Shown: positions 8,820 through 19,836, counted from the stretch's first letter. The stretch: 64,000 nt of DNA from Thermoleptolyngbya sichuanensis A183 (GCF_013177315.1 NZ_CP053661.1:3534001-3598000), one strand, 5' to 3'. A program made the numbers and translations. The notes: generated by a model from the letters alone, not told the origin.

Positions 8820-9382
8820 AAGTCCACGTCTCGCAAACGATGGGGAAGCGTGTTCACTGGCGGCGTTTCTGAGCGGACACTGTTAAGCCAGATTTAAGCC
8901 AGATTTCGGTTCATCCAGAGTTTGGTTAAGCCAGATTTCAATCCCTAACCAGTAGAGGATCGTCTAGATGATTGCCAAATTAGCTCAATCTCCATAATCT
9001 ACATTGATTATGGGCAAGACTTACGCACTTGCGATAGGCTCTCTGGGTTTTGAACAATTTCTCACGGGCTGCGCTCGCGAGAAATTGTCTAACTGCGTAA
9101 GTCCTAATGGATAACAGCATACTCAAGAAATTACGAATCCCGTAGGATACCCCCTTGAGAATTCCCAAGATGGGGAAGTGAAACATCATTTTAGATAGGT
9201 GATTAGATGGGTGATTGGGTAGATGGGTGATTGAGTCGGTGATCGAAATTGGGATTTTGGGTTTTGGATTTTAGATTTTGGGTTTTGAGTTTTGGGACTA
9301 TCTCGGTTCTCTAGAACGGCACGACCGATGAAACCGATGGAAGCCCTGCGTGCGCCTAGTCTACCAATCTAAAATCGCCAAT
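8820..9382. other. Repeat-rich intergenic region, no gene
   Basis: Upstream of pilT the motif TTAAGCCAGATTT recurs about three times at 8883-8940. A palindromic element follows at 9017-9105. At 9196-9235 a GATGGGTGATTGRG unit occurs twice in tandem. At 9249-9300 and 9363-9399 runs of GATTTTGGGTTTT and the complementary CCAATCTAAAATC appear, matching runs elsewhere in the window. No protein or RNA gene was seen. Confidence 0.6.
9017..9105 (+). repeat. Palindromic dispersed element, copy 1
   Basis: About 89 bases. Ends are GACTTACGCA and TGCGTAAGTCCT in inverted orientation. The right two-thirds folds into a GC-rich hairpin (TTTCTCACGGGC...GCGAGAAA). One of eight copies, in the orientation with the hairpin on the right. 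Confidence 0.85.
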
Positions 9383-10684
9383 CTAAAATCCAAAATCACC
9401 ATCGGGCTGGAGGGCGGCGCGGGCCAGGCGTGCAGTTCCATAGGCGGCTTCAGTGTGGGGAGAGGGCAGGACGGGCACTTGCAACAGGCGCGATCGCACG
9501 TTTGTCCAAACCTCATTCTGCGCCCCACCGCCCGCAGTCAGCACTTCTCGTAATGGCGTTGCGCCCAAGTCTGCCAGCCGCCGATAGCCCAGGGCTTCGA
9601 TGCGGGCGATGCCTTCTAGCAGCCCGTGCAGAAATTCCACGGGATTGTCGGGGCGCGGCTCCAGGCAGGGCGGCAGGTTGGGGTCGTTGATGGGAAAGCG
9701 ATCGCCCGGTTTGGGCAGGGGGTAATAGTCCTGCGGGCTGGGGCGAGACGGGTCGATCTGGGCGCTGAGGGCAGCAAGTTCGGCATCGCTAAAAAATTGC
9801 CGCAGCACCGCGCCGCCCGTGTTCGATGCGCCGCCCACCAGCCACAGATTGCCCAGCCGATGGCTGTAGATGCCGCTGGCAGCGTCTTCTACTCGCACGG
9901 TGCTGAGCAGCTTGAGAACCAGCGTAGACCCCAGCGAGGTGACGGCTTGCCCCGGCGTGCTGGCTCCACTGGCCAGGAAGGCGGCGATGCTGTCTGTCGT
10001 GCCCGCGCAGATCTGGCAGGTGGCGGGAATGCCCAGGCGATCGCCCAGGTCAGGCAAAATGGGGGCGATCGCCGTACCGGGCGCGTTTATCTGGGGCAAC
10101 TGCACGGGCAGGTTGGCCGCCAGCAGCCAGTCGGGATAGCGCAGTGCGCCCACGTCATAGCCCAGCTTGAGGGCGTTGTGATAGTCGCTGAGGCCGAGGC
10201 GACCGTGCAGCAGGAAGGCCAGCCAGTCGGCCTGGTGGAGGAGGTGCGGGGGGGGAGCGTTTTGGGCCAGAGGCAGCGTGCTAAGGAGCCAGAGGAGCTT
10301 GGCAAGGCTGGAGGTGGCGCTGAGGACGGTGTGCTGGGGCGGGGCGATCGCCGTCACCTGATCTAGCATTGCCGCACCGCGTGCATCGTTGTAGAGCAGG
10401 GGTTCGGCCAGGGGAATTCCGGCATCGTCGCACAGGAGGACGGTAGAAGAGGTGCCGTCGAGGGCGATCGCCGCCAGGGTTTGGCGAATCTCAGCCGGAA
10501 TTTGGGCAATCAGCGCCAGGAGGGTGTCTCGCCAGATTTCGGCGAGGGCGCTGGACGGAACGCTTGGGAAAGGTAGGCTGGCCTGCGCCACGATTTCGCC
10601 GCTAGCACTGATGGCGATCGCCCGTGCGCCGGAGGTGCCAAAGTCAATGCCGAGAAAGGTGTGGAGAGAGGTGGCGGCTGGCAT
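9383..10684 (-). CDS. FGGY-family carbohydrate kinase (ribulose/xylulose kinase-like)
   Basis: 433 residues from the ATG at 10682-10684, giving MPAATSLHTFLGIDFGTSGARAIA. GIDFGTSGARA is the phosphate-1 motif of FGGY kinases and normally lies close to the N-terminus. A frame open further upstream would add 61 residues of unlikely composition, so it was not used. Further family motifs are ALDGTSSTVLLCD, the ICAGTTDSIAAFLASG region and LTAGGGAQNEVW near the C-terminus. Cyanobacterial and plant proteins of this type include D-ribulose kinases first labelled xylulokinases; the sugar here is not certain. The start lies 41 bases inside the upstream SGNH hydrolase gene, suggesting coupled expression. 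Confidence 0.85.
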   Translation of the reverse strand: MPAATSLHTFLGIDFGTSGARAIAISASGEIVAQASLPFPSVPSSALAEIWRDTLLALIAQIPAEIRQTLAAIALDGTSSTVLLCDDAGIPLAEPLLYNDARGAAMLDQVTAIAPPQHTVLSATSSLAKLLWLLSTLPLAQNAPPPHLLHQADWLAFLLHGRLGLSDYHNALKLGYDVGALRYPDWLLAANLPVQLPQINAPGTAIAPILPDLGDRLGIPATCQICAGTTDSIAAFLASGASTPGQAVTSLGSTLVLKLLSTVRVEDAASGIYSHRLGNLWLVGGASNTGGAVLRQFFSDAELAALSAQIDPSRPSPQDYYPLPKPGDRFPINDPNLPPCLEPRPDNPVEFLHGLLEGIARIEALGYRRLADLGATPLREVLTAGGGAQNEVWTNVRSRLLQVPVLPSPHTEAAYGTARLARAALQPDGDFGF

Positions 10685-11609
10685 GGTGGAGGATAAATTC
10701 GGCGATCGCCTGACTGATTTGCGTGTTTCCGGCGGGGCTGGGGTGGATGCCGTCGCGATAGAGGGCTTCGGGGTTTCGCAGCGCGTTCCACCGAGGCAGC
10801 AGGTCAAGAAACGGCACATTGCCCGCTGCCAGCAAGGTGCTGAGTCGCTGGCGAGCGACCTGTTCATAGTCTCGTGGGCCAGGCTGTTTTAATTCTCGCC
10901 GCAGGGGAGACAGCGCCACCAGCAGTTGCGCTTGGGGCTGCACAAACTGACGCATCTGTTCAATCGTCAGCAGGTTATCGGCAACGGGGTCGCCGCTGGG
11001 CGGACGGGTCGCAGGGCGCTGGGTAGGGTAGGGCAGCAGCAGCGACAGGGCTTCCCATAGGGCCAGGGGCGGCCGACGACGGGGATATTGGCGATCGCGC
11101 CCCACGGGCCAGTCCGTCGGCGGCGGCGCAAACAGGTCGTCTGTATTCAGCAGCAGCACCACCACCTGCGCCCCAAAGGTGCCAAACTGCCGCAAATAGC
11201 CCCACTGGTTTTGCGGCCCCCAGGAGGGCGCGGCCGCATTCAGCACAATGCCCGGTCTGCCCAGCCGGAGCACGAGAAATTGCCGCACCTGTTCGGAAAT
11301 CGTGTGCGCTTGGTCTGTCCAGATGCCGCCGTGAACAATAGAGTCGCCCAGCAGCAGCACCCGCCAGCCTGCTGGAGGCATCTCACCAGTATTCCGCAGG
11401 CTGTGCTGGTTGATCACCATACGCTTGCCCCAGCGCCGGAGCCGCTGATGGGGGCGCAGCCGATAGCCCGCTTCTGGGTCGGCAACGTAGAGCGGGGGGT
11501 TGCCCAGGCCCAGCGCCCGCAGCCCCAGTTCCAGCAAGAGCAGCCCCATCAGCAGCAGCCCGGCCGCCCCCCCCTGGGCGATCGCCCGCATCAGCCTCTC
11601 CCAATCCAT
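10644..11609 (-). CDS. Membrane-anchored SGNH/GDSL hydrolase
   Basis: 321 residues. A hydrophobic segment at about residues 12-33 (GGAAGLLLMGLLLLELGL) should anchor the protein, with the catalytic domain outside the cytoplasm. Block I is LLLGDSIVHGG with the nucleophile Ser. Block V is DGIHPSPAGNTQ with the catalytic Asp and His. SGNH enzymes are esterases or acyl-transferases on lipids, sugars or cell-wall polymers; the substrate is unknown. The gene overlaps the following kinase gene by 41 bases and has no close neighbour upstream. Confidence 0.82.
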   Translation of the reverse strand: MDWERLMRAIAQGGAAGLLLMGLLLLELGLRALGLGNPPLYVADPEAGYRLRPHQRLRRWGKRMVINQHSLRNTGEMPPAGWRVLLLGDSIVHGGIWTDQAHTISEQVRQFLVLRLGRPGIVLNAAAPSWGPQNQWGYLRQFGTFGAQVVVLLLNTDDLFAPPPTDWPVGRDRQYPRRRPPLALWEALSLLLPYPTQRPATRPPSGDPVADNLLTIEQMRQFVQPQAQLLVALSPLRRELKQPGPRDYEQVARQRLSTLLAAGNVPFLDLLPRWNALRNPEALYRDGIHPSPAGNTQISQAIAEFILHHASRHLSPHLSRH

Positions 11610-11960
11610 CCCATTCGTGAGTCTTTGAAGAATTCTGTTCTAAATCTTAAAAACTTTACAGAGGTGAGCCACATAACCCTCAAGTGAAAAAAGTGTGGTT
11701 AAAATCAAGTCGGCTTGGCGCAGTTTGTCTGGCATTCGAGTCGATCTATCTACATATTCTTGATGCATTCTCAACTGCTTTCAGCTAGCCTAATGACTCT
11801 GCCGCAACCTATCTCGCTGTCCTGAATCTCGCCAGACTGCATCCAGCCAATGGGGATTCGGTTCGTTGCAGGATCAAGCCGGCCAGGGCGCTGCCCAAAC
11901 CGCGTTTTCAGAGTCACTTCAGCGGTTGATCAATTCTGAGTTGATCAATTCTGAAACGTT
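11610..11960. other. Intergenic region, nothing recognised
   Basis: Upstream side of the SGNH hydrolase gene. It contains a short duplicated TTGATCAATTCTGA near 11927-11953, partly self-complementary, and otherwise no gene or known element. Confidence 0.5.
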
Positions 11961-12052
11961 TAGGAGTTACGCAATTGGACGACTTCTCGCGGGCTGCGCC
12001 TGCGAGAAGTCGTCCAAAACCCAGAAAACTTAATCGCAGTGCGTAAGTCCTA
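11961..12052 (-). repeat. Palindromic dispersed element, copy 2
   Basis: About 92 bases in inverse orientation to copy 1: TAGGAGTTACGCA, then the hairpin ACTTCTCGCGGGC...GCGAGAAGT, then CCCAGAAAACTT and TGCGTAAGTCCTA. Both ends are flanked by TA. It ends 49 bases before a small membrane-protein gene. Confidence 0.85.
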
Positions 12053-12101
12053 ACGTTTCTAAACTTTCTAAACTCTACTTATTTAGCAAGGATTGGTACT
12101 T

Positions 12102-12242
12102 ATGACGGACTGGAATCGAGGCATTATGAAATTCCCCGGCGCAGATAGTCCGATTGCGCTGACGCTCTCGGCGGTGCTGATTTTGGGCAGCATTGCGGCG
12201 CTGATTCTGTGGGCGCTCCAGTCTGCCTACGCGCTGCCGTAG
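12102..12242 (+). CDS. Small single-span membrane protein, 46 residues
   Basis: ATG at 12102 preceded by AAGGA nine bases upstream. The product begins MTDWNRGIMKFPGADSP, then has one strongly hydrophobic segment (ALTLSAVLILGSIAALILWAL, residues 19-39) and a short tail SAYALP. Size and shape resemble the low-molecular-weight subunits of photosynthetic complexes, but no match to a named Psb, Psa, Pet or Ndh subunit was recognised. A good ribosome site, clean start and stop, and a strong terminator 33 bases downstream make it a real, probably monocistronic gene. Confidence 0.72.
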   Translation: MTDWNRGIMKFPGADSPIALTLSAVLILGSIAALILWALQSAYALP

Positions 12243-12274
12243 CCCGCGGGGTTTGCGATACGCAAATATAAGCC

Positions 12275-12303
12275 AAAAGGTCTGCTCTTGGGCAGACCTT
12301 TTC
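12275..12303 (+). terminator. Intrinsic terminator of the small membrane-protein gene
   Basis: AAAAGGTCTGC, a six-base loop, then GCAGACCTTTTC: an eleven-base perfect stem whose descending arm ends in a T-rich run. Confidence 0.85.
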
Positions 12304-12885
12304 AATTTCAAGTGTATTTAATTGTTTGCGTTGAATACGCCTAGTTCCCAATGCCAGGGACAAAAGGCGTGAATGCTGAATTTTAATTCAGTGTAGGCTG
12401 AACCCGCAGCACTCGCTCTTGAGCCTGCACGCCGATGCCTCTTTCGGAGGCAGAGGAGCTTGGGCGATGCAGCCGAGCATCTAGACGAAACAGAAGGTTC
12501 TAGACCATTGCTAGGCTGATATGCCCCAATCAAAGCAGCGTTACAAGCCGTAAGCGATCGCCGCGTCCGGTAGCGAGGCAGGAGGCACAGGCCCCGTCCG
12601 GGAAGATTGATTGAGAAACGTGCCTGTAGTCTAAGCTACCACTGGCAATTCGGCAGGCGATCGCCCTGTGACTAAACTTAATTTCTTACCCGCTGCCAAA
12701 CCGGACTGGAACTCGGCAAAGCGGCTGTCGGCCGTGATCCCCGCAGACGGGCGATCGCCATGCTTGCTCGATTTCCCACCCGTACCCATGCTGGAATTAG
12801 GGCTGGCATTGGGCAGATGCACCGTGCCGAGTAAGGCGATATGATGAGGAGTGAAATTAAGAAATGTAAAGAAGCGGGGCGAGTT
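12304..12885. other. Long gap before the SDR gene, no gene assigned
   Basis: About 580 bases. Short inverted repeats occur (GAATTTTAATTC near 12378; GCCTCTTTCGGAGGC near 12437). Short open frames exist on both strands but none shows coding character or a convincing ribosome site. A decayed transposase end near 12366-12480 on the minus strand is possible but not demonstrable. Confidence 0.4.
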
Positions 12886-13602
12886 ATGCAGGGCAAGGTG
12901 GTTGTCATTGTAGGCGCAACGGGGGGCATTGGGTCGGCACTGGCGCAAAAGCTAGCTCCCTTGGGTGCAGCGCTGGTGCTGGCGGCGCGAGATACAGCGA
13001 CGCTGAACCCGCTGGCCCATTCGCTGGCTGGTGCGCCCGGTGGTGTGCTGGCCGTGCCAACAGACATCACCGATCCGCAGCAGGCCGAAGCGCTGATGCA
13101 AAAGGCGATCGCCCAATTCGGCAAGGTAGACGTATTGGTAAACGCAGCGGGCGCAGGCATTCTCAAGCAGTACAACAAGATCGAACCCGCCGACCTGGAT
13201 GCCATGTTGGATTTGAACCTGAAGGGCAGCTTCTACACCTGTCAGTCCGCCGCCAACATCATGAAGGAACACAAGTCGGGGCACATCTGCAACGTGATCG
13301 GAATTTTGGGACAGCACCCGATGGCGATGGCGGCGGCCTACTGCGCTTCCAAGTTTGGTGTGGTGGGCTTCAGCAAGTGCATGGCAGACGAGCTAAAGCG
13401 CTTTGGCGTAAAGTTCACCCTGTTTTATTTCGGTGGCGTGGATACGCCCTTCTGGGATCAGGTCAGCCTCAAGGTCGATCGCACGAAGATGCTGCGCCCG
13501 GAGACGGCGGCCGACGCTATTCTGTTTGCTCTCACGGCAGAACCCCAGGCAGTGCCGTTGGAGATCAACATCCAGCCTGAGAGCCACTTGTTTTTTGGCT
13601 AA
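12886..13602 (+). CDS. Short-chain dehydrogenase/reductase lacking the usual catalytic serine
   Basis: 238 residues from MQGKVVVIVGATGGIGSALAQ; an in-frame ATG 45 bases upstream is less likely because the SDR fold begins here. The nucleotide-binding GATGGIG is at residues 10-16, the structural NAAG lies near residue 86, and the active-site YCASK near residue 149. In classical SDRs a Ser lies 13 residues before the Tyr; here that position is Gly (NVIGILGQ instead of the usual NISSxxG). The enzyme may be catalytically altered, or may use another residue. Substrate unknown. It lies upstream of pds in the same direction, with 177 bases between. Confidence 0.85.
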   Translation: MQGKVVVIVGATGGIGSALAQKLAPLGAALVLAARDTATLNPLAHSLAGAPGGVLAVPTDITDPQQAEALMQKAIAQFGKVDVLVNAAGAGILKQYNKIEPADLDAMLDLNLKGSFYTCQSAANIMKEHKSGHICNVIGILGQHPMAMAAAYCASKFGVVGFSKCMADELKRFGVKFTLFYFGGVDTPFWDQVSLKVDRTKMLRPETAADAILFALTAEPQAVPLEINIQPESHLFFG

Positions 13603-13752
13603 CCTTATTTTTTGGCTAAATTTTTTGGCTAATATTGACTGATGCTCCGAGTGGGGATCAAATGAACCCTCCTCAAGCGGCAAATCTCGGAAAAATGCCC
13701 GTTGACGGCCCGCTTTGTTACAGTTTGCAACATATAATGAGAGCTAGTGTAA

Positions 13753-15207
<1,455 letters not shown>

Positions 15208-15310
15208 ATCACTCCAGCGGTTTCATTTCTGGAATGCTAATCGTTTCAAATGAACCGCAGGTGACGGATTACTGATAGGTTTAACTGTATTCCTCCAGCC
15301 CTGCGATGTA

Positions 15311-16237
15311 ATGCTGCAACTGCCGAAGCCTTCCTGCAAAACCGTCCTGGTATCTCTGGACGATTCCTATGAGCGCTGTCGCCAGATCACTCAGGAATAT
15401 GCCAAGACGTTTTATCTTGGGACGCTGCTCATGCCGGAAGAAAAGCGTCGGGCGATTTGGGCGATTTATGTCTGGTGTCGGCGCACGGATGAACTGGTGG
15501 ACGGAGCAGAGGCAGCCTACACCACGGATGAAACGCTCGATCAGTGGGAAGAAAACCTAGAAACGATTTTTGCGGGGCATCCGCTGGAGGATGTGGACGT
15601 GGCGCTGGTGGATACGCTGGAGCGCTTTCCGCTGGACATCCAGCCCTTCCGCGACATGATCGAAGGGCAGCGGATGGATCTGTATCGCAACCGCTACGAA
15701 ACCTTTGAGGAGCTAAAGCTGTATTGCTATCGCGTGGCAGGTACGGTGGGGCTGATGTCGGCGGCCGTGATGGGCGTAGATGAGAGCCGCCGCACGGCTC
15801 CCTGGAGCAAAGGGGGTGCGGTTGATCCAACGCAGGAGGCGATCGCCCTCGGCATTGCCAACCAGCTCACCAACATTCTCCGCGACGTAGGCGAAGATGC
15901 GCGGCGGGGTCGAATTTACCTGCCCCTAGAAGACCTGGCCCTGTTCAACTACACCGAGGCAGACCTGTTTAACGGCGTGGTGGACGAGCGCTGGCGAGAG
16001 TTGATGAAGTTCCAGATTCAGCGGGCGCGAAAGTTCTTTGTCCAGGCCGAGAGCGGCGTTGGCCTGCTCAGTCGGGATGCGCGATTCCCAGTGTGGTCGG
16101 CGCTGATGCTCTATCGCCAGATTTTGGACGCGATCGAGCGCAATCGTTACGACGTGTTTCGCAAGCGAGCCTATGTATCGGGCCCGCGCAAACTGCTGAG
16201 CCTGCCGCTGGCGCGTCTGCGGGCCGAGGTGCTGTAG
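15311..16237 (+). CDS. crtB: Phytoene synthase
   Basis: 308 residues. Both aspartate-rich metal-binding motifs of head-to-head prenyl synthases are present: DELVD at residues 60-64 and [13 protein letters not shown] near 190-203, followed by RGRIYLP. The N-terminal [13 protein letters not shown] is the conserved phytoene synthase opening. It condenses two geranylgeranyl diphosphates through prephytoene diphosphate to phytoene, the committed step of carotenoid synthesis. It lies directly downstream of pds, as in many cyanobacteria, likely as one transcription unit. Confidence 0.97.
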   Translation: MLQLPKPSCKTVLVSLDDSYERCRQITQEYAKTFYLGTLLMPEEKRRAIWAIYVWCRRTDELVDGAEAAYTTDETLDQWEENLETIFAGHPLEDVDVALVDTLERFPLDIQPFRDMIEGQRMDLYRNRYETFEELKLYCYRVAGTVGLMSAAVMGVDESRRTAPWSKGGAVDPTQEAIALGIANQLTNILRDVGEDARRGRIYLPLEDLALFNYTEADLFNGVVDERWRELMKFQIQRARKFFVQAESGVGLLSRDARFPVWSALMLYRQILDAIERNRYDVFRKRAYVSGPRKLLSLPLARLRAEVL

Positions 16238-16328
16238 GGCTGCCTTTGGCACGGATCAAGCCTGAAAAGCCCCGGTTGAATAGCCGTTTTGCCTGACCCG
16301 TGATCCCTGAAATGAAGCCTCCTGTTCT

Positions 16329-17348
16329 ATGCTGCTACCCGACTCTAGCCGCCTTCAGTTCACCCCAGATTTGACCATTTGCCGCCTGCTGAATGGAATG
16401 TGGCAGGTGTCGGGGGCGCACGGCCGAATCGATCCAAAGGGGGCGATCGCCAGCATGGTGGACTATCTCGATGCGGGCTACACCACCTGGGATCTGGCCG
16501 ATCACTACGGCCCAGCAGAGGATTTCATCGGCGCGTTTCGGCAGCAGCTGGCGGCCACGCGGGGCGAGGCGGCGCTGTCTCAGGTTCAAGCCTTTACCAA
16601 ATGGGTGCCCCGGCCGGGCCCGATGCCCCGTGCTGTCGTAGAGCGCAGCATCGACGTGTCGCGCCAGCGCATGGCCACGCCCTGCCTAGATTTGCTCCAG
16701 TTTCACTGGTGGGACTATGGCGACCCGGCCTATCTGGACGCGCTAAAACACATGACCGACTTGCAGCGCGACGGCAAACTCCGCCATCTGGCGCTTACCA
16801 ACTTTGACACCGAGCATCTGCAAATCATCCTCGATAGCGGCATCCCGATCGTGTCGAACCAGGTGCAGTATTCCCTGGTCGATCGCCGCCCGGAGGTCTA
16901 CATGGCGAAGCTGTGTCAGGAGCGGGGCGTACATCTGCTGACCTACGGTACGCTCTGCGGCGGCTTTCTGTCGGATCGCTACCTGGGCAAACCAGAGCCG
17001 CGTCGGGGCGAGCTGGCCACCGTGTCTCAGCAAAAATACAAACGCATGATCGATGCCTGGGGCAGCTGGGACTTGTTTCAGGACTTGCTGAAGACCCTGG
17101 CGGCGATCGCCCGCAGGCACGGGGTGAGTCTGTCCAACGTGGCAGTGCGGGCAATTCTCGATCGCCCTGCCGTAGCGGGGGTCATCGTGGGCACGCGCCT
17201 CAGCATTGCCGAACACCGCGCCGACAATGCCCGCGTGTTTGACTTCCAGTTGGATGCCAACGACTGGCAGCAAATTGAGCAGGTTTCGGGGCGATCGCGC
17301 AACTTGCTCAACCAAATTGGCGACTGCGGCGACGAGTATCGGGGCTAG
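16329..17348 (+). CDS. Aldo/keto reductase family protein
   Basis: 339 residues. The AKR catalytic tetrad can be placed: Asp and Tyr in [14 protein letters not shown], Lys in [10 protein letters not shown], and His in [12 protein letters not shown]. The NADPH-binding end is represented by [19 protein letters not shown]. Members reduce carbonyls with NADPH; some act as channel-like regulatory proteins. The substrate is unknown. It follows crtB by 91 bases in the same direction. Its last four bases overlap the end of the convergent recF gene. Confidence 0.85.
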   Translation: MLLPDSSRLQFTPDLTICRLLNGMWQVSGAHGRIDPKGAIASMVDYLDAGYTTWDLADHYGPAEDFIGAFRQQLAATRGEAALSQVQAFTKWVPRPGPMPRAVVERSIDVSRQRMATPCLDLLQFHWWDYGDPAYLDALKHMTDLQRDGKLRHLALTNFDTEHLQIILDSGIPIVSNQVQYSLVDRRPEVYMAKLCQERGVHLLTYGTLCGGFLSDRYLGKPEPRRGELATVSQQKYKRMIDAWGSWDLFQDLLKTLAAIARRHGVSLSNVAVRAILDRPAVAGVIVGTRLSIAEHRADNARVFDFQLDANDWQQIEQVSGRSRNLLNQIGDCGDEYRG

Positions 17349-18472
17349 GCTGGCGCAATCTGTCCCGCCACCACAGTTAGCACCTGCGACGACCGGAGCC
17401 ACTGCGAATCGAAAGAATCCAGATGCGTCGTGGTGATCAGGGTTTGGAACCGATCTTGAATTGTGTCCAGCAGCTTGTGCTGGCGCTTGGGGTCTAGTTC
17501 GGCCAGCACGTCGTCCAGCAGCAGCAGCGGCGGCTCTCCCACGACGGATTCGATCAGCTTCAGTTCGGCCAGCTTCAGCGCCAGCACCAGGGTCCGCTGC
17601 TGCCCCTGGGAGCCATATTGACGCGCAGGCGTGTGGTTGATGGTGAACTCGATTTCGTCGCGGTGGGGGCCGACGAGGGTGGTGTGCTGCACCTGTTCGG
17701 CGATCGCCCGCTGCCGAATTTTCTCCAAAAACGCCTGCTGAATCAGCGTCGGGTCATCTTTTTCCATCGGCACGCTGGGCGCATAGCGGATCTCCAGGCT
17801 TTCTCGGCTGCCGCTGATGTCTCTGTGCCAGAATTCTGCAAAGGGGGCAATGCGGGCGATCGCCCGGGCCCGGCGACGGATGACCCGCGTGCCCAGGGTC
17901 GCTAGCTGGGCATCCCACACCGCAAGCTGGGCGCGATCCAGCGGGATGGCGGCCTCGGTACGGCTGGAAGATTGCTTGAGCAGGGCATTGCGCTGGCGCA
18001 GCGCCAGGGTATATTGCTGCAACAGGTGCGCGTAGACGGGTTCAAGCTGGGTCAGCAGGGTATCAATCCACTGGCGACGATGCCCCGGCCCGCCTCGCAC
18101 CAGTTCCAGATCCAGGCTGGAAAATTCCACGGCGCTCATCGTGCCCAAAAATTCCACCTGGCGCTTCAGGGTTTGCCCGTTTAGCGACACGGTGCGTCGC
18201 CCGCTGCTCCGCAACACCAACCCCAAATCCACAGAGCCACTGTCTCGATCCAGCCGTGCAGCAATGCTGCCTTCTTCGGCTCCCTGCTGCACCAGATCGC
18301 GATCGCGGTTACTACGGTGCGATCGCAGCGTGGCCAGCAGTTCCACCGCCTCCAGCAGGTTTGATTTGCCCTGAGCATTGTCGCCCACCAAAATCGTCTT
18401 CGGCGCAGCGAAACTCACCGCCTGATCCCGGTAGTTGCGAAACTGGCGCAGATGCAGCGATCGGAGGAACAT
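17345..18472 (-). CDS. recF: DNA replication and repair protein RecF
   Basis: 375 residues, typical RecF length. The opening [19 protein letters not shown] is the family N-terminus, Walker A GDNAQGKS is at residues 30-37, and near the C-terminus there is [20 protein letters not shown], a combined Walker B and D-loop. RecF binds gapped DNA with RecO and RecR and helps load RecA at stalled forks. As usual in cyanobacteria it is not beside dnaA, dnaN or gyrB. It converges on the aldo/keto reductase gene with a four-base overlap. Confidence 0.95.
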   Translation of the reverse strand: MFLRSLHLRQFRNYRDQAVSFAAPKTILVGDNAQGKSNLLEAVELLATLRSHRSNRDRDLVQQGAEEGSIAARLDRDSGSVDLGLVLRSSGRRTVSLNGQTLKRQVEFLGTMSAVEFSSLDLELVRGGPGHRRQWIDTLLTQLEPVYAHLLQQYTLALRQRNALLKQSSSRTEAAIPLDRAQLAVWDAQLATLGTRVIRRRARAIARIAPFAEFWHRDISGSRESLEIRYAPSVPMEKDDPTLIQQAFLEKIRQRAIAEQVQHTTLVGPHRDEIEFTINHTPARQYGSQGQQRTLVLALKLAELKLIESVVGEPPLLLLDDVLAELDPKRQHKLLDTIQDRFQTLITTTHLDSFDSQWLRSSQVLTVVAGQIAPA

Positions 18473-18513
18473 GAGCAGGCGGGAATCGGGGGCAGATTGC
18501 GGTAATCCCTAGC

Positions 18514-19836
18514 CTAGCAGTCTAGCGTCGTCTCTCGTTCCCAGGTGGAAATGTGAGCGCTGTATTCGTTCCAGGCTTGTCGCTGGAGCTTGAGATAAGC
18601 CTGGGTGAAAGATTCGCCCAGCGCCTGGGGCAGCACAGGGCTGGCTTCAAATCGGCGCAGTGCATCTAGCAAATAGAGCGGCAGTTGCGGAACGGTGCCA
18701 GGGGGTAGCGGATCGGTGTAGCTGTTGTTGTCGTAGCGGGGGCCGGGGTCGCGCTTGTGGGCGATGCCGTCGAGTCCGGCGGCGATCAGGGCAGCGGGCA
18801 GCAGGTAGGGATTTGCCGCGCCATCGGCCAGACGCAGCTCAAACCGACCGGGTTCGGGAATGCGGACCATGTGGGTGCGGTTGTTGCCGCTGTAGCTGAC
18901 GGTGTTGGGCGACCAGGTGGCCCCAGAGTTGGTGACGGGCGCGTTGATGCGCTTGTAGGAGTTGACCGTGGGATTGGCGATCGCGCATAGCGCCTCAGCA
19001 GAATGCAGCACGCCGCCCAAAAACTGGTACGCCAGCGGCGATAGCCCCAGTTCGCCCTCTGGGTCTGCAAACAGATTGGTGTCTCCAGCGCTGTCCCAGA
19101 CTGAAAAATGGACATGGCAGCCGTTGCCCGTCAGGTGGGCAAAGGGCTTGGGCATAAAGGTGGCCCGCAGGCCGTGCTTTTCGGCGATGGACTTGACCAT
19201 GTATTTGAAAAACGCCTGCCGATCGGCCGTCACCAGCGCATCGTCATAGGTCCAGTTCATTTCAAACTGACCGTTTGCGTCTTCGTGGTCGTTTTGATAG
19301 GGCCCCCAGCCGAGGGCGATCATACTGTCGCAGATCTCGCGGATCACGTCGTAGCGGCGCATCAGGGCTTGCTGGTCATAGCAGGGCTTGCTCTGGCGAT
19401 CGCCCGCGTCGGAAATCTCCTCCCCGCTAGGCGATAGCAAAAAATACTCGCACTCCACGCCTGTTTTCACCCGTAGCCCCATCTCTGCCGCCTGCTGGAT
19501 CACTCGCTTTAGCACCAGGCGCGGCGCTTGCTCTAGGGGCTGGCCATCGACATGATGCAAGTCAGCGGGCAGCCACGCCACATCCGGCCGCCAGGAAAGC
19601 TGAAATAGCCGCTCTGCATCGGGAAAGGCCAGAATATCGGGGTCGGCGGGCGACTGATCCAACCAGGCCGCAAACCCCGCAAAGCCCGCCCCATTCGCTG
19701 CGATCGCATCAATACTCTCAGCAGGCACCAGCTTAGCCCGCTGCACCCCAAACAGATCCGTAAAGGAAATCATGAAATAGCGAATATTTCGCGCACGGGC
19801 GATCGCAGACAACGAGTTGGGCGAAGAATTGGACAT
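18514..19836 (-). CDS. glnT: Glutamine synthetase-like enzyme, GlnT/type III class
   Basis: 440 residues. Glutamine synthetase signatures: MISFTDLFGVQRAKLVP at the N-terminus; VECEYFLLSP with a metal-binding Glu; NDHEDANGQFEMNW; GNGCHVHFSVWD; and NRTHMVRIPEPGRFELRLADGAANPYL. The pattern fits the shorter GlnT-type ligases rather than the 470-residue GlnA or the 720-residue GlnN common in cyanobacteria. Such proteins make glutamine or glutamyl-amides such as gamma-glutamyl-methylamide. No methylamine genes adjoin it, so the amine is uncertain. No adenylylation-site region typical of GlnA was recognised. Confidence 0.85.
   Translation of the reverse strand: MSNSSPNSLSAIARARNIRYFMISFTDLFGVQRAKLVPAESIDAIAANGAGFAGFAAWLDQSPADPDILAFPDAERLFQLSWRPDVAWLPADLHHVDGQPLEQAPRLVLKRVIQQAAEMGLRVKTGVECEYFLLSPSGEEISDAGDRQSKPCYDQQALMRRYDVIREICDSMIALGWGPYQNDHEDANGQFEMNWTYDDALVTADRQAFFKYMVKSIAEKHGLRATFMPKPFAHLTGNGCHVHFSVWDSAGDTNLFADPEGELGLSPLAYQFLGGVLHSAEALCAIANPTVNSYKRINAPVTNSGATWSPNTVSYSGNNRTHMVRIPEPGRFELRLADGAANPYLLPAALIAAGLDGIAHKRDPGPRYDNNSYTDPLPPGTVPQLPLYLLDALRRFEASPVLPQALGESFTQAYLKLQRQAWNEYSAHISTWERETTLDC

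Noticed and set aside
12366-12480. Minus-strand stretch ending QERVLRVQPTLN and stop, suggestive of a transposase end
   Set aside because: Too short and not tied to any catalytic motif; kept only as a possibility in the gap description.
12668-12844. GTG-started frame of 58 codons before the SDR gene
   Set aside because: No ribosome site, no family resemblance and high proline content; its end overlaps the possible upstream start of the SDR gene. Could not be supported.
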